Of a DNA stretch of 64,000 bases, positions 34,664 through 40,869 are shown in pieces. The position numbers and the translations under genes are program-made. Positions within the stretch are counted from its first letter, which is position 1, and every line of letters starts with the position of its first letter. Source of the DNA: Paenibacillus cookii (lineage in GTDB: Bacteria; Bacillota; Bacilli; Paenibacillales; Paenibacillaceae); the NCBI RefSeq assembly GCF_018333375.1, contig NZ_BORW01000001.1:536896-600895 (forward strand), written 5' to 3'. Under the pieces are notes generated by a model, which was not told where the DNA came from, made no database searches, and saw nothing but the letters and a program-made list of their open reading frames with translations.

Positions 34664-36199
34664 TTACTCCTCCTTGGCCGCGCCCGCCTCCAGGTTCACC
34701 AGCTCGCGTTCCTGCTGCGCATGCTGGGCCGCCACCGGAGCGGGTTTCGATTTGCCCGTCAGGTTTTTGATCAGTCCCTCCACGTCGATGCCGGACACGT
34801 TTTTCAGCATTTCCGGCGCGGTGGACATCAGCTCCGTCACGTAGTTGCTTACGCGGGCCGCGCCTTCGCCTTTGCCCGTATCCACCACGGTAAGCTTGTC
34901 GATCGAAGAGATCGGCTGCGCAATTTTGCCGGCCAGCTCAGGCAGCATTTTGACGATGATGTCGAGCACCGCCGCTTCGCCGAACTTCTGGAACGCTTCC
35001 GCCAGCTTTTCCTTCGCTTCGGCTTCGGCCAAACCGCGCAGGCGGATGACTTCCGCTTCGGCGGTACCTTTGGCCCGCTCCGCATCGGCGATCGCCTGGC
35101 CTTCCAGCCGTTTTTGCTCCGCGGAAGCTTTGGCCTGCGTTTCAATGGAATACTGCAAAGCGTCCGCTTCGCGCATTTTGCGAGCTTTGTCCGCTTCGGC
35201 CGCCTGCTCGACGGCGTAACGGTCGGCATCCGCCTTTTTCTTCACTTCGGCGTCGTATTGCTTTTGCCGAACCATGATTTCTTTTTCCTGCAGGTCGATT
35301 TCGCGTTCCTTGCGGACCAGCTCGACCTTCATCTGTTCTTCGACCATCGTCTGCTTGGCGCGAGCTTCCTGAATGTGGTACGCCTGATCGGCTTCCGCCT
35401 TGGCGGTGTCCTGCTCCTTCTTAAAGGAGGCAACCTTCAGCTCTTTTTCCTTGGTCGCTTCGGCGATGTTGGTGTCGCGCAGCAGCTCGGCCTTCTGGCC
35501 CTGCTCTTCCGCGTTCGCCTTCTGAATCCGCGCATCCCGCATCGCTTCGGCTTCCGCGATTTCGGCGTCCCGCTTTACCGCCGCAATCCGCGGCTTGCCC
35601 AGCGCGTCGAGGTAACCCTGCTTGTCGCGGACGTCCTTGATCGTGAAGGAAACGATCTGCAGCCCCATCTTCTTCAAATCGCGGGCCGCCACGCCTTGGA
35701 CCTCCTGCGCGAATTTGTCGCGGTTCCGGTATACTTCCTCCACGGTCATGGAGCCCAAAATCGCCCGCAGATGACCTTCCAGCACCTCTTGGGCTTCGCC
35801 CTTCAGCGCGTCGATCGGCTTGCCGATAAATTGCTCGGCCGCGGTCGCGACGTCTTCGATCGAACTGCCGACCTTGATGATCGCGACGCCGTCGGCGATG
35901 ACCGGCACCCCTTGCTCGGTGTAAACCTCGGGCGTTGATACGTCCAGCTTGTGGGAAAGCAGCGAAATAAATTCCGACTGCTGGAATACGGGCAAAATAA
36001 ACGCGCCGCCCCCGCGGACGATTTTGATCTTGCGTCCCGATTCGTCTTCAGCGATGTTTTTGCTTCCCAAAAAGGAACCCGTCACGATCATGGCTTCGTC
36101 CGGCCCAACCGTCTTGTAGCGGGCCCAGAAAGCCAGCCCCAGCACGATAATAACCCCGACGACAATGATGGGAATGAGCAGGTAATCCGGCAAATCCAT
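34664..36199 (-). CDS. floT: Flotillin
   Basis: A 511-aa membrane-microdomain scaffold. An N-terminal hydrophobic hairpin (LLIPIIVVGVIIVLGLAFW, 7-25) is followed by an SPFH/band-7 domain (about 30-200, including YTEQGVPVIADGVAIIKVGSS and SMTVEEVYRNRDKFAQEVQ) and a long Ala/Glu/Lys-rich coiled coil (about 210-400) with flotillin EA repeats. The C-terminus (ISSIDKLTVVDTGKGEGAARVSNYVTELMSTAPEML) is the conserved oligomerisation region. The ATG overlaps the nfeD stop (TAATG), so the two are co-translated, as yuaF-floT (yuaFG) in B. subtilis. Confidence 0.96.
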   Translation of the reverse strand: MDLPDYLLIPIIVVGVIIVLGLAFWARYKTVGPDEAMIVTGSFLGSKNIAEDESGRKIKIVRGGGAFILPVFQQSEFISLLSHKLDVSTPEVYTEQGVPVIADGVAIIKVGSSIEDVATAAEQFIGKPIDALKGEAQEVLEGHLRAILGSMTVEEVYRNRDKFAQEVQGVAARDLKKMGLQIVSFTIKDVRDKQGYLDALGKPRIAAVKRDAEIAEAEAMRDARIQKANAEEQGQKAELLRDTNIAEATKEKELKVASFKKEQDTAKAEADQAYHIQEARAKQTMVEEQMKVELVRKEREIDLQEKEIMVRQKQYDAEVKKKADADRYAVEQAAEADKARKMREADALQYSIETQAKASAEQKRLEGQAIADAERAKGTAEAEVIRLRGLAEAEAKEKLAEAFQKFGEAAVLDIIVKMLPELAGKIAQPISSIDKLTVVDTGKGEGAARVSNYVTELMSTAPEMLKNVSGIDVEGLIKNLTGKSKPAPVAAQHAQQERELVNLEAGAAKEE

Positions 36200-36735
36200 T
36201 AAACAACATCTCCTTTTCTCTCGTCTAATTTGGCGACGCGCAGTACCCCGTCAAGCACGTCAACGACGACCACCCTGGTGCCTGCGGCCAACAGGCAGCG
36301 ATCGAAACTCGAAGCGATGTGGAGCGTGTTCCCGGCGCCAAGCTTGATCATGACCTCGCCGAAGCCCGATTCGGGGATCGGTATGGTGACCTCGCCGATG
36401 CGGCCCGACAACTCGCGGATGGAATAAGCGGTGGAGTTTTCGCTGTTGTCCATCGGCCTGACGTAAAACCAATAGACCAGCGCCGAAATGATCACCGCTG
36501 CGGCAATCGACAACAACACGACCGCCAAACCTCCCCATCCCGTGTAGCGCTCAAGCAAAACGCCCGCACCTCCAAACACGGTCACAGCGCTTGCGATGAC
36601 CATCGGTTTCAGGAAATCGACCGACAAAAAGTCGAGCAGCCCGTCAAGGGCATGGCTGACCAGATCCCCCAAAACGACGCTGACCACCGCAAACAGGATT
36701 CCGCCAGCCAGACAGCTCCAGAAAAGCGTTTCCAT
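36199..36735 (-). CDS. NfeD-like membrane protein (YuaF type)
   Basis: A 178-aa integral membrane protein with about four hydrophobic segments (WSCLAGGILFAVVSVVLG; LKPMVIASAVTVFGGAGVLL; GGLAVVLLSIAAAVIISALVYW) and a C-terminal OB-fold NfeD domain (SIRELSGRIGEVTIPIPESGFGEVMIKLGAGNTLHIASS ... GTRVVVVDVLDGVLRVAKL). NfeD-like proteins pair with SPFH proteins, and this gene directly precedes floT with a 1-bp overlap. I set the start at ATG 36735 with GGGAGGATGCGACC; the open frame continues upstream into a repeat element, which is not coding. Confidence 0.9.
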   Translation of the reverse strand: METLFWSCLAGGILFAVVSVVLGDLVSHALDGLLDFLSVDFLKPMVIASAVTVFGGAGVLLERYTGWGGLAVVLLSIAAAVIISALVYWFYVRPMDNSENSTAYSIRELSGRIGEVTIPIPESGFGEVMIKLGAGNTLHIASSFDRCLLAAGTRVVVVDVLDGVLRVAKLDERKGDVV

Positions 36736-36754
36736 GGTCGCATCCTCCCATGCC

Positions 36755-36877
36755 GGGATTTTGCAAAATTTCGTCAATCCGTCCGCTTCCGGATCGCAAT
36801 ACGTGGAAGAATACCCCTTCAATCCATATATTGCCGCTTGGAAAATTCGCTTTCACATTGGATTTTTGCAAAATCCC
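36755..36877. repeat. ~123-bp inverted-repeat element, copy 1
   Basis: Bounded by GGGATTTTGCAAAATTTCG on the left and, as reverse complement, GGGATTTTGCAAAAATCC on the right. The ends themselves are near-palindromic (GATTTTGCAAAATC). Read on the reverse strand, internal GCAATA and TATTGC form a nested inverted repeat, followed by GGAAGCGGACGG. A second copy of the same size and order lies at 53443-53566. It ends 20 bp before the nfeD start codon, just upstream of its ribosome binding site. I know no name for it; it looks like a non-autonomous, foldable repeat. Confidence 0.8.
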
Positions 36878-37026
36878 CCAGATATGTTCAAACTGCCTAT
36901 ATAAGGATATACGTAATAAGGCTCGAATTGTTTCAAATATTTCCTCTCTGATAAAATCTTGGCGAAACGGTTGTCGGCGGGAACCCCTTTGGAATCCCTT
37001 TTGTTTCGATGGTCTACGTTACCCTC

Positions 37027-38514
37027 CTACCCCAGCTGCACATAAAAACTCGTCTGTCCGTTAGGGACGCTTTTGACGAATATTTTCCCTTTATGGCCCT
37101 CCACGATCGATTTGGCGATCGCCAGGCCAAGGCCGTACCCGCCGTGCTTCCGCGAGCGGGAGGCATCGGCGCGGTAAAAGCGGTCGAAAATATGGTTTAT
37201 ATGTTCCGGGGCGATGCCTTCGCCCGTGTTGGTCACCTTCAGCAGCGGGCGGTGATGCTGCTTTTTCAGTTCCAGATGGATGGCTCCCCTCGGATTGGCG
37301 TATTTGACGGCGTTGTCGAGCAAAATCATCACGACCTGCTTCACCTGCTCGCTGCTCCCCGTCATGCTCAAACGGGGTTCGATTTCATACGTGAACGCGA
37401 GCTCTTTTTCGTATATGACCGCTTCCATGGTCAAAATGACGCTTTCGACCGCTTCGCTAAGATCAAACGGAACGAAGATCAGTTGTCCGCGGGCGTCGTC
37501 CATTCGGGCGAGGTACAGCAGATCGTTGGCGAGCGCCTTCATGCGCTCGGTTTCCGATTTGATATGGTGCAGCCATTTGGATTGGGACTGGATGGAGTCT
37601 TCGCTGTTCGCCAGCAGCACCTCGGCGTTGGTGTTGATGACGGCCAGCGGCGTTTTAAGCTCATGGGAGGCGTCGGCAATAAACTGCCGCTGCTTCTCAA
37701 ACGCTTTGCGGACGGGTTCGATCGAACGATTGGCAAAATAGCGGCTCGTCAAATAGATCACGGCCAGCATCACCAAGGCCACCGCCAAAAAGGTATAGAT
37801 CAGATTGGTGGTGATTTTGAGCTGCGCCGTCACGTCCAAATACACGACGGAATATCCGCTTGGCGTCGGCTGTACGCTATACGCCCAGCGCGTCCCGTCC
37901 AAATTGAAGCGGCCGCTCCTAACCGGGCTGCGGACCGCTTGGTTTTTGGCGGCCTCGTAGAAGTCCTGATTCATTTCGAAGCGGGAATTGGTCTTGACCA
38001 GATTCCATTCCCGGTCCGTTTTCAGCTCGAAAGAAACCGAAAGCTCGGGAGGGGGGATTTGGCCGCCCTCCATGGGGCGGGGGGAACCGCCTTCCTCCTG
38101 AAGAGACTGCGAAGTACCGTAGCCTTGAGCTTCGGCGCCGCCGCTGCGGCCCCCCTCCGATAGACGCCTCACGCCCCCTTGTGACTTTGAACTTCCGTCG
38201 TCCGTCCCCTGTCCGGCTGTTCCGGCCGCCTGGAATGAAGAGCCGGGTTCTAAGCCGCTTTCACTTTCAGCGCCCCCCGCATCGCCGTTCCCTCCCTGCG
38301 CCGACGGAACTGCCGACATTTTTCCCGGATCTTTTTTGCCCGGCCCTCCCCCTTTATGATAAAACTCCGAGACGCGCTGCAGCTCCATGCCGATATCGCG
38401 GCGGACGTTTTGGTACGTGATCATGTAAATTGCCGTAAAAGCGACCAGCATGATGAATGTAATGATAGCCATGTTCATCAGCAGAAACCGGTTGCGCAGC
38501 TTTTTGAACATCAC
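37027..38514 (-). CDS. Sensor histidine kinase (OmpR-linked, HisKA type)
   Basis: A 495-aa membrane kinase. Helix 1 is about 11-32 (LLMNMAIITFIMLVAFTAIYMI), helix 2 about 236-257. The extracellular region between them has an unusual Gly/Ser/Glu-rich low-complexity segment (about 55-150) and then an ordered part (LSVSFELKTDREWNLVKTNSRFEM). The cytoplasmic part has FIADASHELKTPLAVINTNAEVLL with phospho-acceptor His284, then MILLDNAVKYANPRG, ITNTGEGI-like VTNTGEGIAPEHI and RKHGGYGLGLAIAKSIVEGH. It overlaps the regulator gene by 4 bp. The pair is divergent from the VTC/DUF4956/Cthe_2159 operon and probably controls it. Confidence 0.93.
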   Translation of the reverse strand: MMFKKLRNRFLLMNMAIITFIMLVAFTAIYMITYQNVRRDIGMELQRVSEFYHKGGGPGKKDPGKMSAVPSAQGGNGDAGGAESESGLEPGSSFQAAGTAGQGTDDGSSKSQGGVRRLSEGGRSGGAEAQGYGTSQSLQEEGGSPRPMEGGQIPPPELSVSFELKTDREWNLVKTNSRFEMNQDFYEAAKNQAVRSPVRSGRFNLDGTRWAYSVQPTPSGYSVVYLDVTAQLKITTNLIYTFLAVALVMLAVIYLTSRYFANRSIEPVRKAFEKQRQFIADASHELKTPLAVINTNAEVLLANSEDSIQSQSKWLHHIKSETERMKALANDLLYLARMDDARGQLIFVPFDLSEAVESVILTMEAVIYEKELAFTYEIEPRLSMTGSSEQVKQVVMILLDNAVKYANPRGAIHLELKKQHHRPLLKVTNTGEGIAPEHINHIFDRFYRADASRSRKHGGYGLGLAIAKSIVEGHKGKIFVKSVPNGQTSFYVQLG

Positions 38515-39188
38515 GAAACCGCCTCCAGTACGTAACCGACGCCCCGGATCGTGGTGATCCGCACCGACGCGCCCAGAAAAGCCAGCTTTTTCCGCAAAAA
38601 CGAAATGTACACTTCGACGTTGTTATGTTCGGCATCGGAATCAAAGCCCCATAATTTCTCGATGATTTGCTCTTTGGAGGTGACCGCCTGTTTTCTCAGC
38701 ATCAGCAGCTCCAGCAGCTCGCTTTCCTTCAAAATCAGCTTCAGTTCCTTGCCCCTGCAGCTCAGCTTCAGCATGGACGTATTCAGCTCGATGTCCCCGA
38801 ATTTCAGGCCGTCCTCAGGCACGACCTCTCCTTTTCGCCGCAAAACCGCGCGGATTCGGGCCAAAAGCTCGCCCGTGGAAAACGGCTTGGCGACGTAATC
38901 GTCGGCTCCGCAGTCGAGCCCCGCGATCGTGTCGGAAATCTCCCCTTTGGCCGTGAGCATGATGACCGGCGTGGCGATGCCTTCGGCCCGGATCGTCCGC
39001 AGCAGCGCGATTCCGTCCATCTCCGGCAGCATGATATCCAGCAGCAGCAAATCGTAAATCCCGCTGAGGGCGTTATCCAATCCCGCCTGGCCGTCGTGAA
39101 CGGCGTCCACGGAATAATGGTTTTTTTTCAAAATTTGCGTCAGCGCCTCCGCCAAATGCACTTCGTCTTCAACGATTAATATGCGCAT
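38511..39188 (-). CDS. OmpR/PhoB-family response regulator
   Basis: A 225-aa regulator: receiver domain with acidic residues in VEDEV, phospho-acceptor Asp51 in LLLLDIMLPEMDG and Lys in YVAKPFSTGEL, then a winged-helix domain (FGDIELNTSMLKLSCRGKELKLILKESELLELLML to NVEVYISFLRKKLAFLGASVRITTIRGVGYVLE). I used ATG 39188 preceded by GAAGGAGATTACGACT; an upstream frame extension is not needed. First gene of the two-component operon. Direct repeats with an 11-bp period on both sides of the divergent promoter region fit OmpR-type binding. Confidence 0.95.
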   Translation of the reverse strand: MRILIVEDEVHLAEALTQILKKNHYSVDAVHDGQAGLDNALSGIYDLLLLDIMLPEMDGIALLRTIRAEGIATPVIMLTAKGEISDTIAGLDCGADDYVAKPFSTGELLARIRAVLRRKGEVVPEDGLKFGDIELNTSMLKLSCRGKELKLILKESELLELLMLRKQAVTSKEQIIEKLWGFDSDAEHNNVEVYISFLRKKLAFLGASVRITTIRGVGYVLEAVS

Positions 39189-39246
39189 AGTCGTAATCTC
39201 CTTCATTCTCTCTGATGAATCGTCGATCCCTACGATAAGGAACGAA

Positions 39247-39266
39247 CCTTTAATCAACCTTAATCA
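39247..39266. promoter_or_regulatory. Direct repeat near the response regulator gene
   Basis: CCTTTAATCA and CCTTAATCA start 11 bp apart (39247 and 39258); on the reverse strand they read TGATTAAGG-TTGATTAAAGG. An 11-bp period places both half-sites on one DNA face, as for OmpR-family regulators. It may be an autoregulatory site, 59-78 bp from the regulator start codon. Confidence 0.4.
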
Positions 39267-39332
39267 GCGCCGCATGCTCCGGCCCATGGCGAACGTTATA
39301 TTTTCGCTGTGTAAACGGAATGTTATCGCCGT

Positions 39333-39350
39333 GTTTAAGTTTCGTTAAAG
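39333..39350 (+). promoter_or_regulatory. Direct repeat upstream of the VTC operon
   Basis: GTTTAAG (39333-39339) and GTTAAAG (39344-39350) are 11 bp apart, about 70-85 bp before the VTC start codon. GTTAAAGG resembles the TGATTAAAGG half-site on the other strand near 39250, so the same regulator may bind both. A weak -10 (TAAGCT or TACAGA) follows near 39361-39371. Confidence 0.45.
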
Positions 39351-39418
39351 GTTGTGCCGTTAAGCTACAGACATGGAAGGGCGATGCCCCGCGAGGCGTT
39401 ACTGACGAAAGGAGCGAA

Positions 39419-40174
39419 ATGACGATGGCGATTGAAGTTTTTAACCGGTACGAAAACAAGTACCTGATGGACACCAAAGCTTTTTACGACATTTACAACG
39501 ACCTGACGGCTTATATGGAACCGGATGAAAACAACAAGGACAACAAGTTTTACACCATCAGCAACCTATACTACGACACCGAACATCACACGCTCATCCG
39601 TACCAGTCTGGCCAAGCCCAAATACAGGGAAAAGCTGCGTATCCGGTCGTACGGCGTGCCGGGCAGCGATGCCAAGGTTTATTTGGAGCTGAAGAAAAAA
39701 GTGTTCGGCCTGGTGAACAAAAGAAGGACCGCCCTCAAGCTAAGCGAAGCCTACGAGTTCGTCCGGACGGGCACCCCTCCCGCCTTCCGGAAAGGCATGA
39801 ACAAGCAGGTCATCAGCGAAATCGAATATTTTTTGAGCAGGTACGAGCTGCAACCGATGGTTTATCTGGCGTACGACCGCATCGCCTTGTTCTGCAAGGG
39901 CAACCGGGATCTGCGGATCACCTTCGATACCCACATCCGCTCGCGCCGCCATGACCTTCGATTGGAAGCCGGCGATTACGGCGAGCCGCTGCTGGAACGG
40001 GGCCAATGGCTGATGGAAGTCAAAGCCGAAAAAACGGTACCGGTGTGGCTGTCCAAAATGCTGTCCGAGCACCGATTGTACCGCACCAGCTTTTCCAAGT
40101 ACGGGAATGAGTACAAAAAAACGATTCGAAACGCAAATGCACCAGTCATAGAAAGGGAGAGAGTTGTTTTATGA
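39419..40174 (+). CDS. VTC-domain (polyphosphate polymerase-like) protein
   Basis: A 251-aa soluble protein with the VTC tunnel fold. FNRYENKYLMD at the N-terminus, YYDTEHHTLIRTSLAKPKYREKLRIRSYG, VYLELKKKVFGLVNKRR, MVYLAYDRIALF, LRITFDTHIRSRRHDLRL and WLMEVKAEKTVPVWLSKML carry the alternating basic and acidic residues that line the tunnel in VTC4. Yeast VTC4 makes polyphosphate from ATP; activity of bacterial stand-alone VTC domains is largely unproved. Start at ATG 39419 with GAAAGGAG. It overlaps the DUF4956 gene by 4 bp, so the products probably act together at the membrane. Confidence 0.88.
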   Translation: MTMAIEVFNRYENKYLMDTKAFYDIYNDLTAYMEPDENNKDNKFYTISNLYYDTEHHTLIRTSLAKPKYREKLRIRSYGVPGSDAKVYLELKKKVFGLVNKRRTALKLSEAYEFVRTGTPPAFRKGMNKQVISEIEYFLSRYELQPMVYLAYDRIALFCKGNRDLRITFDTHIRSRRHDLRLEAGDYGEPLLERGQWLMEVKAEKTVPVWLSKMLSEHRLYRTSFSKYGNEYKKTIRNANAPVIERERVVL

Positions 40175-40851
40175 TCGATTCCATTTTGAACGCGTCCACA
40201 GCGGACACCGCTTTATCGTTACCCCGCGCGCTTTTGACCTTGGCCGTCGCCATTGTCCTGGGCGCCATCATCAGCTTTACGTACATGAAAACCCAGCCTG
40301 CTTTTTCGCAGAGCTTCACGCTGACGATGGTCATCCTGCCGGCGATCGTGGCGATCATCATCATGCTGATCGGCAGCAACATCGCCCGGGCGTTCAGCCT
40401 GGCGGGGGCCTTCTCCATCATTCGGTTCCGAAGCGCGCCGGGCGATGCCAAGGACATATCCTACGTGTTGTTTTCGATGGCGGCCGGGCTGTCCGCCGGG
40501 GTCGGGGCATTCGGTTACGCCGTCTTGTTTACCGTCATTTTGTGCGTGGTGATGTATGCGCTCGGCAAAGCCAAGTTCGGCACGAGGAAAGACCAATTGA
40601 AAACGCTCAAAATCACCATTCCGGAAAATCTCGGTTACGAAGAAGCGTTTGAAGAGGTATTCCGCAGGCACCACGTCGAGTATGAGCTGAGAAAAGTCAA
40701 AACGGCCGAGCTCGGAAGTTTGTATGAGGTGGTGTATTCGATAAAAATGGGGCCGCAGACGAACCAGAAGGAATTTTTGGACGCCATCCGGACCCGAAAC
40801 GGCAACTTGGACATTACGCTGACGATGAACCCTGCGATGCAGGAATATTAA
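40171..40851 (+). CDS. DUF4956 membrane protein
   Basis: A 226-aa protein with hydrophobic segments at about 20-40 (ALLTLAVAIVLGAIISFTYM), 50-75 (LTMVILPAIVAIIIMLIGSNIARAFSL) and 95-128 (VLFSMAAGLSAGVGAFGYAVLFTVILCVVMYAL). The loop SLAGAFSIIRFRSAPGDAKDISYVLFSMAAGL is the DUF4956 hallmark. The C-terminal ~90 residues (LKITIPENLGYEEAFEEVFRRHHVEYELRKVKTAELGSLYEVVYSIKM) are a cytoplasmic alpha/beta domain. Function is unknown; it is commonly found next to VTC-domain genes. ATGA overlap with the VTC gene and an 18-bp gap to the lipoprotein gene indicate one operon. Confidence 0.9.
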   Translation: MIDSILNASTADTALSLPRALLTLAVAIVLGAIISFTYMKTQPAFSQSFTLTMVILPAIVAIIIMLIGSNIARAFSLAGAFSIIRFRSAPGDAKDISYVLFSMAAGLSAGVGAFGYAVLFTVILCVVMYALGKAKFGTRKDQLKTLKITIPENLGYEEAFEEVFRRHHVEYELRKVKTAELGSLYEVVYSIKMGPQTNQKEFLDAIRTRNGNLDITLTMNPAMQEY

Positions 40852-40869
40852 ACGAAAAGAGGTCGCACC

